A DNA stretch of 64,000 nt from Plectrocnemia conspersa (Eukaryota > Arthropoda > Insecta > Trichoptera > Polycentropodidae): the NCBI GenBank assembly GCA_009617715.1, contig VTFK01000123.1, positions 186,001 to 250,000 of the forward strand. Direction: 5' to 3'. Both the position numbers and the translations under genes were made by a program. Every line of letters begins with the position of its first letter. Within the stretch, counting starts at the first letter, position 1. The notes beneath the pieces are model-generated. The model made no database searches, was not told where the DNA came from, and was given only the letters and a program-made list of their open reading frames with translations. Below, in pieces: positions 24,201 to 35,200 of the stretch.

Positions 24201-27200
24201 ATCGGTCTCAATGATCGGTTTGATGCTGGACAGAGGCGATGATTCTTTAATCTAAAAAGACATTCAATCATTAATTATATCAACAGAATAATGGACGATG
24301 AGTCAAATGAAAATCTTAAAATTGTCAACAGTTTAATATAGTGAAGGGGTGAAAAATAGAAATTCATCACAAATAATAGTAAAGTATGGTGATGCATGTC
24401 TGTCATTCTAGCAAGTGTACAAGTGGACTAGTCAGTTTTCTTGATCAATACGGATACAAGTAGTGACATATTCGTTCAATAATTTATGATAAAACATATT
24501 CAAGTTTTTCATTTGACTCAATTTTTGTTAATGAAAATATATTATGTCAGTTAATTTATAAGTTTAAAAAAAGGTATGACCCTAGTCTTCATAAATATAA
24601 ATCAACTTACATCGTTATCAGTTTCTTCCGTTTGAACTGTTGGTACAGGGGCACTCTCGACACTGTTAGAATCTTCATTCAAAACGGGCTCTACTATCGA
24701 ATCTGACAGATATTTACCACTCTTTAAAGCATTTATTATTTCCACTAGCCCGGCTCTACCACTAAAATACAAGTTAAAACATTAGATATTTTTCAAAACG
24801 GTTATAGTTGATTTATATTCATACTTAGCGACCAATTTCCACGTTTCTTCATCTTGATCTTCTCTATATAAGCGTAGATTTGCTCTGTGGTCCGTTTGCA
24901 GCCAATAGCACCTTCCTTTATCGTCCCTTCCTATCGGAGTCAACCGTAGCTGAGGGTTGTCCATCTTGTTGATGGCATTCTTAAACTTTGTATTGCAAAC
25001 AAATTGATACTCCAATAGAGTCTGTAATTGTAAATTAAACTGTATTATCATATTTTTAAATTATGTAGTGTATAGAATATTGTTTATACCTTAAGTACCC
25101 TGAGTTTGACCCGCACATTTGATTTTTTGTAACCGAACCTCTCCAATTCCCAAGCGTCTTGGCGGTGACCCCGCTGATTGCAAAATTTAATGAGGTACTT
25201 TTCCCAGTAGTTGGGACGGAAGCTTTTCACAGCCCTTCTTAACAACTTGCAAAATAGTTCTACAAGATATGTTGAAACTGAAAAAAAAAAAACAATGTTT
25301 AAATTATTATAAACATACAATTACTTGCAAAAATAGAAATTTGACAAAAGAATTATCATGATACATAAGTTCGAATATAATTCTAATGAAAATATTTTTT
25401 CATCTAAGAGGACTATTCAAACGGTTCTTTCAGTGTGTATAATAAATATGAAAGCCTAGAACAGTTACGTAAATATATGTATATATTTGAACATGCTCAG
25501 ATGATGTCATTGTTTCTTTAACGAAAGCAGACAGCATCCAATCGCCAACATGATCTAAATACTGAGATCATTCATTCAAACATGGCAAGAGTTTCAAAAA
25601 TAGTTATATAAATTGTGTGTAGATGGTTGAGTCAGATGTTAAATCATAGACAGTTAGCGTATTATACGGCGATCAAAATTTTGGACATCATCATTCTCTC
25701 GAAATAAAGCAAGAAAAGTAGAATATCGACCAAAAGTCATTTTGCAAAAGGATTACACGGAGGATCGTAAAAATAAAAATAACAGCTTTAAAATATATAA
25801 CATTTAAGTGATACTACCCATTCAGATAGAATATTTAAATTTGACATATAATTTAAATCTATTCTTAAATGATGATAGCACTCACAAATTTTAATTATTT
25901 TTAATCAACATTTGGTCAGTATTTAACCGTGTCACGGTATTTTTCCTAGTATACGACCCCAATGCAAGCTATTAAAAATTATATGTTAAGTATTAACGAC
26001 TTGTCGAGAACTCTTATAACCAAAAAAAGAGCCTCCAGGTGCCACCATTTTCAGCTGTTAAAAATCGAAGTGCCAGGGTTGTCACAACAAAACAATATTG
26101 AATTAATTTTTGCTTTATTAGCAAACTAACATTTTTATACAAAGTAAAAAAAATATATTTTTTATAAAATATAAACCAACAATATAACAATAATAAAAAA
26201 TCTTATCGTCATTTTATGCATGTCACATAAATTTGGTCGAGAAGTATCATGTTACAAAGGCGCGAACTGGAGGGTCACCTGTAACTAACCAAATTTTAGT
26301 CTTTGAGAATCAAAATAGTTTTGTCTAGTTCTACACCATTTATCATATGTTATTAAAAATTACGTTTCATATATTACAAAGGCGAAAGTGACTAGTGGCA
26401 ATCCTGGCGACGTTAAAAAGAAGCACATTTATTTTAGCCATTTTTAAGACAGCTATTCAAGCCATAATAATTTTTAAAATTTTAAATATTTCTCTATAGA
26501 TGATTATATACCAAAATAGTTTTGTAATATTATTTCGTAGTGTATGTAACAGATTCTGTAAATGCCTCGTATGTGGCTCTTAATGTGACTGAGCCCCGTA
26601 TGTGGCTCGTTGCAATAGAACGGTTAAATGTAGACGGGTAGCATTTATTTTAACACTTTACATTATTAAAAGCATGGATTTTTTGATTAGTATCTTCAAA
26701 TAGATTTGCGTAAAGCTAAAAAATTGACTTCCCAGTGCCTGTTAACATTAATTAAAGCCAATTATTCGACTTTCAATCAGTAATGTGTCAAATTATAGGT
26801 TTTATTTTGATATTTTTTTAACATAAATTACATGATTATTATAAAAATGGTTTAGGGCTTCATTGGTTGACCTCAATATATTATTATGGAATGTCAACAA
26901 GCCGATAAGTAAAAACGCTTTCGAGAAACTGAAAATGTTTAACGCCTTCTTCTCCTTCAAAATTTTTCTTACAACCTTATTGGGGTGATTTTCCCCATAA
27001 CTCTTTGTCACCTGCACCACCATATATTTCCTCATTAGTTCATATATTTTATTTATTAATATATACAATTATATTTTCATTAAAAATGAATGCGTTCAAA
27101 CTGCCTCGTACTGAAACAGAAGCTATACAATTCCTGCAAAAACCTGTTTTGTTGTATTCATGGGGTGTTCACTATTCTGACCAACACTCACTCACTGCCA

Positions 27201-29628
27201 CTCGTTCACGCCTAGCCTGTTTAAATTTTAAAACGTGGTTTTGTTAAGTGTGCGTTGATCAAAACAGTGAATACCCCATGAATAACTCTCTGCAACGAAT
27301 CTACTTAAAAAATGATATTCATAATTATATACAAATATATAAATATTTTTTTAGAATCAATTTGACCCTTGATAAGAGGAAAGTACCTAAAAAATAATGT
27401 AAACGCAAGCCGCGCATACTCAAAGACAGCTTTTCTAAAAAAATACTTTTTTACTTAAGTCATATCTGGTCCAGATAAAATAATTCAACCCGATTTTTGG
27501 GAAGATAATTGAATTCCAAAACAAAAATTATAATATCAATAACTTCAAATAAACTAAATTTGTGGTAAAAAATATAATCTATAAAAGGTACAAACTTCGG
27601 TAATTTTTTTTATAACATAAAATTGCTCAAAACTACCCCCTCAGCTGTCACTATAAGACTTTATAGCAGGGCTGTGGAGTTGAAGTTGGTGTCGTTGTAT
27701 TTTAAAAGAAGTCGGAGTCGTAAAAAATCGACTGACTCCTTTTTAAAATTTTCTTTAACACGTTGAGTGCATTAAAGAGCGATTATTTTCGCGCTTAAAA
27801 TAATCAAATCTGATTTAAGAACTTCCATAAACGCTGATTTACTAGAAGCAATTTTTTTTTAAGATCTAATTCAGTTTAAATCACGGATGAAAAAGATTAA
27901 ATTTAGATTTAGTATTATTAAAGATTTAAGATTAGATTTAATCAACCTGGCAAAATAAAACCAATGAAACGAGATTTTTCCATTGCCAAAAAAAATTATC
28001 TTATTAAAATTGAAGTCGGACCATAAGATAGTAAGTTAAAATTTAAAACGACTCCACAGCCCTGTTTTATAGTAGCATCACTAAGAAAGATTTGGTGAAA
28101 AGAAAATATTTTGCACAGTACGGTAAAAAGATTTGGTAATTTCGAAAATTCCAGGTTCTCAGGACCCTATATCGACTTCTTTCGATTGTTTTTCACGGAT
28201 AAGTTGATTAAAAATGAAATTGTTTTTCACGGATAAGTTGATTAAAAATGAAATTATAAATTACTTGCAGACAATTTACTCTTCCAAAATGATATTTAAC
28301 TAGTACAATTATGTCTAACAGAAAAGAGCTTTCAAAAGCAATAAAACAATAAGCAAAAGAAAATTTGTAGCCTATAGATAAATTTATATGTTTATATAAA
28401 ATATCTTTACTGTTTTTGTTTTTACAATATTTTTTAGCCAATATTGAAATATGTAAATTATATTATTTATAGTTATTACAACATATTGGTAGTTACATTA
28501 TCACACATTATTCTTAAAATAAAAACTTTTTAAAAACCACATATGATTACATATTTCTGTTTTGAAAGAATTACTAAAAAAGTGGTTCTTCTTTTTATTA
28601 GTAAAAGATTCTGAATTTTGCAAAAAATTAATTAATTACTATTAGTTGTTTATTACAAAGATAAAGGCAATTATAGTAGCTGAGGAGATCATAACTATTT
28701 TTTGTCATTCAAATACTTCTGACCTATCTATCAGTTCTTCCCATAACATTGCTTCGAAAAATATCATACAATGGACAAATAAACCAAACATCAAGTATGC
28801 AATTGTAATGAAAATACATTAATATATTTAATAATAATAAATTCCGTGCGATTAAAAATATGTTGAGTATCATTGGCATTAGGTGAATTACAATAGTGAA
28901 CAAAATACTATTTACAATGATAGAGCAAAACATTATTTCTCAATGTTTTTTTTAATGTAGTGTTCCCAATATCCGAGTATACCCTAAATAAGTGATCTAT
29001 GAAAAAACTTGATTGTTGTGATTAAATAAATTGGACCGCAATGGATTTAATAAGAAAAAATATTGGTTAGAGTGACATTTGACAGTTACGTTCAATGTAT
29101 TGTTTATAATCTACAATTCATTTTAATTAATGTTTTTATTTTGTAGTCAACATTGCAATTAAAATCGAAGCATGACGACCCGCGATTGTCAGTTTTGAAA
29201 TCGAACGACCCGTCTGACATTTTGTTTTTGGCGGCCATTTTTAAAACAAGAAAAGTGCACTTAAATACAAAAGTATGTTATAAAACGATTGCGCAACGAT
29301 TTAGGGGCACATTGTTAGGGAGACGAAAGTCGAACGCCACATATTATTGTGCATTATGTTATTTACAAACGACGCGCACGACGTGTGACGCGTCGGCTGC
29401 GCTCCGCGGGGCATAAGGGTGCAGACGATCGGGAGGTGCGACGCGGATTCGTCATGGGGGGCTCTCACCTTCGTCGGGATCGTGCAGATAGGCCAGCAGC
29501 TCGGGAAAGGGCACTGGCTCGATGGCGCAGGCGTCGCCCGCAAGCGCGATGAAGGAACACACGACGGCGAAGTCCGGCTCGGCGGCGGCGTCCGCTTCGC
29601 CGGCCTCCGCCCCACCGTCGGCGCACAT
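12224..29628 (-). CDS. Rsf1: Rsf-1, remodeling and spacing factor 1, 24 coding exons
   Basis: Exons from the start: 29469-29628, 25090-25277, 24825-25021, 24611-24761, 21094-24251, 20954-21024, 20795-20893, 20579-20730, 20196-20514, 18586-18761, 18109-18513, 17904-18034, 17723-17841, 17549-17660, 17361-17484, 16817-16933, 16493-16748, 16309-16435, 16166-16224, 16008-16102, 15746-15941, 13399-14163, 13225-13324, 12224-13166. Every junction is GT-AG with matching phase, giving about 2739 aa. Residues 16-230 form the DDT/WHIM-type region (FAVVCSFIAL, FPELLAYLHDPDE, LRLTPIGRDDKGRCYW, DQDEETWKLV). A PHD finger lies at about 1511-1555 (CTQCGKNDHPEWILLCDSC). Residues 233-1284 are low-complexity Glu/Ser/Lys; the C-terminal 600 are Pro/Gly/His-rich. 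Known family role: histone-binding partner of the ISWI ATPase in nucleosome spacing; nuclear. Confidence 0.93.
18586..18761 (-). other. Rsf1: Rsf-1 exon encoding the PHD finger
   Basis: A single exon carries the whole C4HC3 zinc finger: CTQC, then CDSC, then the WHASC step and a closing CPPC. The aromatic and acidic residues around PEWILLCDSCD are those of PHD fingers of the Rsf-1 type, which read the histone H3 tail or modified H2A in relatives. It begins after a phase-1 intron and ends in phase 0, so skipping it would shift the frame. Confidence 0.85.
18955..19985 (+). repeat. palindromic repeat family A, copy 2 (in an Rsf-1 intron)
   Basis: It occupies most of the 1.4-kb intron between the Rsf-1 exons at 18586-18761 and 20196-20514. 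It shares with the copies at 4705 and 41320 the CAAAAGTTGGCCAGT-like start, the AAAGCAATAAAATCGTGCCG block (19209-19228), the inverse block near 19340, and the CTTCACTAGTGAAAATATAA 3' block (19769-19788). The central palindrome is partly eroded here. No coding capacity. Confidence 0.55.
21770..22040 (-). repeat. 132-bp in-frame tandem duplication in Rsf-1 exon 5
   Basis: Two copies encode SRKCKAQVETNNEEK-type units of 44 residues. The same DNA block (for example TTACACTTTCGGGATTTGAT) recurs 132 bp apart, at about 21852 and 21984. Because the unit is a multiple of three, the reading frame is kept. Nearby, at about 22258-22330, a 36-bp unit encoding SSESSNKxDICN is also duplicated. Confidence 0.85.
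27086..27160 (+). pseudogene. possible N-terminal scrap of an ISXO2/Merlin-like transposase
   Basis: The plus strand reads MNAFKLPRTETEAIQFLQK and then a few residues before the foldback insertion. The pattern LP-T-EEA-FLQ is like the start of eukaryotic ISXO2/Merlin-type transposases. Only about 24 codons remain and no catalytic residues are present, so the call is weak. Confidence 0.25.
27154..27285. mobile_element. small foldback insertion related to repeat family B
   Basis: Thirty-nt arms at 27156-27185 and 27254-27283 match 26 of 30 as inverted repeats (ATTCATGGGGTGTTCACTAT on the left). The same motif, with the ATTCTGACCAACGCTC extension, lies inside the family B copies near 34750, 43735 and 55960. 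It may be a solo internal part of that family. Confidence 0.5.
27667..28064. mobile_element. hAT-type MITE with target duplication
   Basis: A 398-bp element bounded by CAGGGCTGTGGAGT and its inverse ACTCCACAGCCCTG. It is flanked by CTTTATAG on the left and TTTTATAG on the right, an 8-bp duplication with one mismatch. Both the CAGGG end and the 8-bp duplication are hAT hallmarks. The inside is non-coding, with GAAGTCGGAGTCG-like subterminal repeats. It sits in the first Rsf-1 intron. Confidence 0.85.
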
Positions 29629-29760
29629 CTCTACCGGCCCCGCCGTCCGCAGAGCCTCCGAACGCCGACCGAAACCTCCATACGCACCGATGCCACAAAT
29701 CTTTTTAAACGGATGGAAGACGCGAGGCCGTAACGCCGCCGATGTCGGCTATGCCTTGAC
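29150..29760. promoter_or_regulatory. CpG-rich island at the Rsf-1 5' end
   Basis: GC and CpG density rise sharply over about 600 bp around the first Rsf-1 exon, unlike the rest of the window. No TATA box is obvious, which fits a broad housekeeping promoter. The island may also serve the divergent GBA2 gene, whose first identified exon is 2.6 kb away on the other strand, but I could not link them. The plus-strand open frames here look like by-products of the GC content. Confidence 0.55.
29631..29681 (-). promoter_or_regulatory. upstream ORF in the Rsf-1 leader
   Basis: An ATG at 29681 opens a 16-codon frame (MEVSVGVRRLCGRRGR) that stops at 29631, only 2 nt before the Rsf-1 ATG at 29628, in a different frame. 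If the transcript starts upstream of 29681, it would require leaky scanning or reinitiation for Rsf-1 translation. The uORF start has a weak context (C at -3, G at +4); the main ATG has G at -3. Confidence 0.5.
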
Positions 29761-29978
29761 TCTTAATTCATTTATAAATTTTACACATCTCTTACATCAA
29801 GGGTCCAAAACCTCATTGTTGCCTCAGGCGCATTCGACATTGAGAAAATAGTGGCGGGTGAAGTTGTGTTGCTTAGTCTTAGAAAGGGTTTCCAGAGCTC
29901 GATGATTATTGCGCAAATGAAAATTGCAGAAAGCAAAAATTTTGATCATAGATGATCACTTTACATATGTATATTTAC

Positions 29979-29979
<1 letters not shown>

Positions 29980-30013
<34 letters not shown>
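29980..30013. repeat. TA dinucleotide microsatellite
   Basis: About 17 consecutive TA units in AT-rich DNA. A candidate length-variable locus with no other role visible. Confidence 0.9.
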
Positions 30014-30016
<3 letters not shown>

Positions 30017-30348
30017 TATTTAAATTCTATTTAATTAATATTTTACACAGGTTTCTCATTAATAATTAATTATCATTAATACACGTGGATCGTATTAAAT
30101 ATTTAGTATAAATATGAAGCGATTAAAATAAATAAAGGTCATTTACCAGTCGTTAGAACAACATACAGTTATACGTACAACAAACAATATACATTATTTT
30201 CGGAGAGCTCGTCCGCTATCTTCACTGATCCTGCTCATAATCTTGCGCCCATTAGAGTCGCAGTGCAGATTATTAGTGGTAACCTACCGACGTGATCTGA
30301 ACACGAAAATTTAATTCGAGCCACGTCATTCAAGAACAAGATATAAAA

Positions 30349-30561
30349 ATGGAGTCAGATCAAGTTACCTTGAGGATTAAGTCAGATCAAGAGACCTTAG
30401 CCATCATCATAATGCCCCCTCCGTTTTGCCACGAAGATCCGTGCTTCTGGTTTACGATGCTGGATGACCAGTTCCAGCAGACAAAGATTACCATGGAGAT
30501 TATGAAAATTTTTATGTTTTTTTCTGAAAAAGTTACGGTATGGATTTATCATTTTTTTTAA
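30349..30561 (+). pseudogene. gag-like fragment of an LTR retroelement
   Basis: A 70-codon plus-strand frame contains MPPPFCHEDPCFWFTMLDDQ followed by FQQTKIT. The pattern (P-F-ED-P-WF-LD-QF-GIT) is the conserved N-terminal core of Ty3/gypsy-type insect gag proteins. There is no zinc knuckle, protease or LTR next to it, so it is a scrap rather than an element. It could instead be a co-opted gag exon, but I see no splice partner. Confidence 0.4.
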
Positions 30562-31632
30562 TGTCTATTTTGCGCATATTTGTAAGAAACGTGGCCAAGG
30601 GTTCTACAATGGTAAATTTCTTAAATCTATCTTTAAATTGTTCCAAAAGTCTTTTAATGAAAGTAATAAATAATGGATAAAAACTATTTTTACCAATCAT
30701 TTTATTTTTCTTCGTATAAGAGATTGTTTTGCTAAATTATTTATATAAAACTGTGTCTGAGCTTTAAATACTTTAATATAGCTTATTATTTCAGCTCAAT
30801 GCTTATTTTTGCGCTAGAGTTCAAGATAGCTATCGCGAATTAAATTAGCTAAGTTCATACGATTGTAAATAAAGTGCAGTAAAACACTTTACATCTGAAT
30901 TGAATAAATACATAGTTTAATAATATTTTAATCGAATTCTATCAACATAAAGATGACGAACGGATCTTTTTAGTCGTTTGTTTTGCGTGGAATTACGCGT
31001 TAGTTATATTATCATTGAAGGTGCCGTTGTTCTATATTTAGCAAAACGGTCTACAAGATCTATTTGAATTTTGTCTGGAAGCAAATAATTGAAATTTAAT
31101 TTTGCCTTGCAATATTCATATGATTGAAAATACACCAAATATCACTGACTAACACACGGCGACACTGGTAAACGGTTAATTGCGATTCTTAACTGATTTT
31201 TGAGGAATAAACACATTTATGGCGATAAAACAACTAAGTTTTAAATTTTCAAACGTATTTATATAGCAAAACCATGTTCGCCGCTTTCGTAGCCGTTAGG
31301 CTCAAGCCGCAGTGGAAGAAAACTTAACAAGTACCTTATTTCACCTATTGGTTTTTCAGTGATCCGAATAAAAATGACTAGATATTATTACTCAATCGCA
31401 GTCGAAAATAAAGGATATAAACGGAATATTATTAATTAAATTGAATTAAAAATAATACATGTAAATAATATTTTAATATAATTTTTCTGTTTGTATGCGG
31501 CTCTGTTAAGACCAACTATTTGGAACGAATTAAAAAATACTACGATTTCGTGCGATATGTAAACACTGGCCGGCAATGTCAGTCAGCAACACAGATTGTT
31601 TCAGTCTGTCGCGGCGAGTGGAGGGCACCGGT

Positions 31633-31661
31633 GGGTTTTGGGAGGCGGGAAAACATGGGGG
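31633..31661 (+). other. G-quadruplex motif
   Basis: Four G runs of three or more are separated by loops of 4, 4 and 7 nt (GGGTTTTGGGAGGCGGG, then a 7-nt loop and five G). It sits about 600 bp upstream of the first GBA2 exon identified, in a GC-rich patch of about 180 bp in otherwise AT-rich DNA. Confidence 0.6.
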
Positions 31662-32262
31662 CTGGAGGTGCTCAGGGGGGCCTCAAAGGAGGGCCTAGAA
31701 AGACCCTCTCCGTCAAACACACCCTTAAAATGATGCCTCTCTTAGTAAGGTTAGCCCCCCCAGACAATTCTTGTTTTCTTTATCAGCCAAGATATAATCT
31801 ATATTTAGACTTATCATAAATTAAACTTCACGTGTATGATTGAAGAGCTTAGTTTTTATCAATTATATCAAAAAATATAAGTGAGATTGCTATGTTTGAT
31901 CACTCGACTGCAATTATCTTTAATCGGTTTATTTAAACAAAATGTAAATGTAACACATTAATTCAAGGAAGTGGTGTAATCTGTAAATAGAATGCGTACA
32001 TGTGCACTTTAGATTGCAGTGAAGCCATACACATTTGTATAAACGTAATCTTCATACTACAAAAGCAGAAACTGTATTTAAATATGTGTATGTTACAACA
32101 ATCGTTATAATTTCGCACGCATCAGGCACTGACTCACATATTTTTTATATTTATTTTTATAGTAGTTTATGCGTGAGTTGAATCGTACACTTGGCTCAAA
32201 GCCAAACGTCTTCCGTCCACTGTTTTGCGTTTTCTGCATATAAAAATGAATTTTATTTTCAG

Positions 32263-35200
32263 ATATTGTATATATTACACGCGGCTCAAGATGAAAAAGA
32301 GGAAACCCATTATGGATTTCATCAAATTGGAGGAAGGCAAAAAAATATACGGTAATTTTAAAGTTGTTTAATCGATTTTTATAGGAGTTTACATGATCCT
32401 TGTGTTATTTCAGGTTGCCCGATAGGCGGGATCGGAACGGGAACCATCGGACGGGGGTTCAAGGGTGAATTTTGTAGATTTCAACTGCAACCCGGGATTT
32501 ATGAGTATATGACGATTCCGGAGGATCAGTTCATAATTAATATAAAGAATGAAAAGAACGATACAATATTTCAAAGTGTCCTTTCAACGTATGCGTAAGT
32601 ATATACATATATGTGATTTCAATATCGTATTAAAGAAACGAGTTTATAAATATATATCTGTGAGAGGCAAAATAGTCGACTGACCTCCGTTCAATGTCTA
32701 TACAAATTGTGCAATGAAATCAACAGTTAAAATATCACATAATATTAACCGCTTATTCCACTTAACTTTTAGTGTTGCAATATACAATCTAAATAATAAT
32801 AATAATAACAAAACATTTGCTTTATGGAAGTAATTACATTATTTATTCTTTCTGTAATTTATTCCTTCAAAAGTAAAAAAAAAGTTTTATTTATTTTGAC
32901 AATTCAATAAATCATGGAAATGAATGCTTTTTACTAAAAAGACAAAAAAGTATTTTTCAGTTCTCTGAAAATATTAGATTTTGGGAAATATTTAATGAAA
33001 TCAATAATTCATTAAATACTAATATAATGAAAACTGCAAAAAAATATTTAATTCCAAAAAACAGTATTTTAGTGTTTAATTTATAATCAAATTAAATATT
33101 TAAAAAAAATAAGTCACTTAAAAAAAAGTGCTATACTAGGAAAAAAGTTTCAACTTTGGCACGTAACTGTTTTTTAGCAAATGAATTTTATTATTTTAAA
33201 TTAAATTTGTGACATGGAGATTAAATTTAAATATTTCTGCAACATTTAATATCCTATTCAAAGCTATGCAAATCTATTCAACTTTTTGTTTTATTTTTTT
33301 GCAGTAAACCAAAGAATTCACCCACAGCCTGGGATTGGAAATTAAATGAATCTGACTCACAATACACTGCCTTGTACCCGCAAGCGTGGACTACGTACGA
33401 TTTGAAAAAATATGGAGTTATGCTAACATGCAAACAGATTTCACCAGTCATACCTCATAATTATAAAGTAAAGAAACTATCGTGCATAGTGGCGTAATGA
33501 TAGAAACTTTTTTTAATATGTTAATTTATATTTTAGGACAGCAGCTTACCGAGCGCTGTTTTTGTATGGGACGTTACTAACGTATGCAATGAGAGTAGAA
33601 CTGTTAGCATTACCTTCACGTTTCGCAGTGTGCCAGATCCCGACAGAAAACGAAACGATGGTAATTATTATAATATATATTCGTAAATCTTTTCTTCTAT
33701 GATTTAAATGCGTAAGCGCAAATATTCTTGAGAACCAATTAATCGTAAAATTTTCCTGTTGATATATGGGGAAAGGATTTTTTGTTGCAAAAATTGTTGA
33801 AGGTCTAAAAAATATATGAAAAACTTGATATTGTTTGTCATTTTGATTATTAATATTTCAAGTATTCAACCACACGATAATTTTCCATTCTCGGTATGTA
33901 CATTGTTTTTTAACGTATTCTTCAAAAATTAAAAATTTATTATTGATCTATGTATAGTAAATAGATCTAGAACAGAAAAAAATCGAATTTTTATTTTATT
34001 TTTAGCATGTACAGATTTATTTTCTAGAATATACTTTAAATATTTGCAATTTAGATCATCACCTAGCATAAACATAAAATATAAACATCTATTAAATCAG
34101 ATTGGATTGAAAGATTTGGAAATGGAGTTCATTGAATTACAAAATAGTTTCGTCTGTAAGAATAAATTTGAGCAATCAAATTTGAATATAGAAACAAAAT
34201 ATTAGAATGCGATAAAGTAGTGTTACTGGAGAATGTACTTTTAACACATTGAATACCATGTACACAAATTTGTGCTTTTTGTCAGTTTAACTTCATGCAA
34301 AAAAACAGGTTATACTGCATATTCGATAGGCTCGTATTTTTTGTGTCAGAATTGTAATACAATTGGGGTCAAAATTTATATTAAAAGGTTGGAATATAAG
34401 CGGCCAGAATAAATATTTGATTGTCATAGTTTATATTAAATGGTTAGAATTTAAATTGGACTGGTCAAAATTTATATTAAATGATATGAATTATTTTGAC
34501 AGATGGTCAGAATCATTTTTTCAGTTAGTATTTATATTATATGCTCTGTATTTTACCCTCAAGGTCAGTTTTACGTTGACAAATGGTTAGCATAATAATA
34601 CATGGTCATTATCAAAGTGTTTTAGGGACAACTAGTCAACATAACAAGCCCAGCGTGCTCTCCGCCGCCGCTCTGTCATTATTCCTGCTTCGTTCGTCGT
34701 TATGAATACCTTCGCGTCCTACATAAAATTAAATAGATTCGTAGGGTGCTCAATATTCTGACCAACGCTCACTCGCTACCGCTCGCTCGCACTTCACTTG
34801 TCCAACAGTTTTGGTGCAAGCGAGATATTTTATAAGATATTTCTAAAATAAATAATTTATTGCCCATTTATAATATTTTTTTTAATTAACATGATCGTCC
34901 TATATATTTATTCTGACCTTATGCTATTTTTCTTTTAACCATTTAATATTTATTCTGACCCTGAATTAAAATTCTGACCATTTAATTTGCTAATTTAAGT
35001 TCTGACCATTTTATTTGATATTTGATTTTCTTATTTCTCCGTCTCTTTGTGTCTAGGTAATAAACACATTTTTTCTAGTCCCCTTTTTATTACACATATG
35101 TCGGCCTTACTCACATTCATCAATCCCTATCATATCTCTAAGTTTTATTGTTAATATTTAGCCTTGAAATGGTCTTGACCTGCTTAACCCTTTCAGACCT

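Larger units (their letters stand above)
25330..29468. other. first intron of Rsf-1 (4.2 kb), repeats only
   Basis: The intron between the CpG-rich first exon and exon 2 holds a foldback insertion at 27154-27285, a hAT MITE at 27667-28064 and a 33-bp direct tandem repeat at about 28189-28255. It also has a possible short inverted pair at about 26071 and 26395 (GCCAGGGTTGTCAC against its near complement). No exon of another gene was found. Confidence 0.5.
29850..32262. other. region between Rsf-1 and the first GBA2 exon found
   Basis: It holds a TA microsatellite (about 29980-30013), a gag-like scrap at 30349, and a G-rich block at 31590-31770 with a quadruplex motif. An N-terminal GBA2 exon should be here or be lost; I searched both obvious frames and donors and found none that I trust. 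Confidence 0.45.

Noticed and set aside
26070..26412. Possible small transposon with GCCAGGGTTGTCAC-type ends
   Set aside because: Only about 14 nt of imperfect inverse match and no target duplication, so it was not called as an element.
29301..29851. Overlapping long open frames on both strands in the CpG island
   Set aside because: Only the minus-strand frame starting at 29628 joins in phase to the next Rsf-1 exon and resembles Rsf-1. The others are Arg/Pro/Ala-rich by-products of GC content.
31263..31317. Short frame MFAAFVAVRLKPQWKKT as the missing GBA2 first exon
   Set aside because: No good splice donor in the needed phase and no similarity to GBA2 N-termini that I can recognise.
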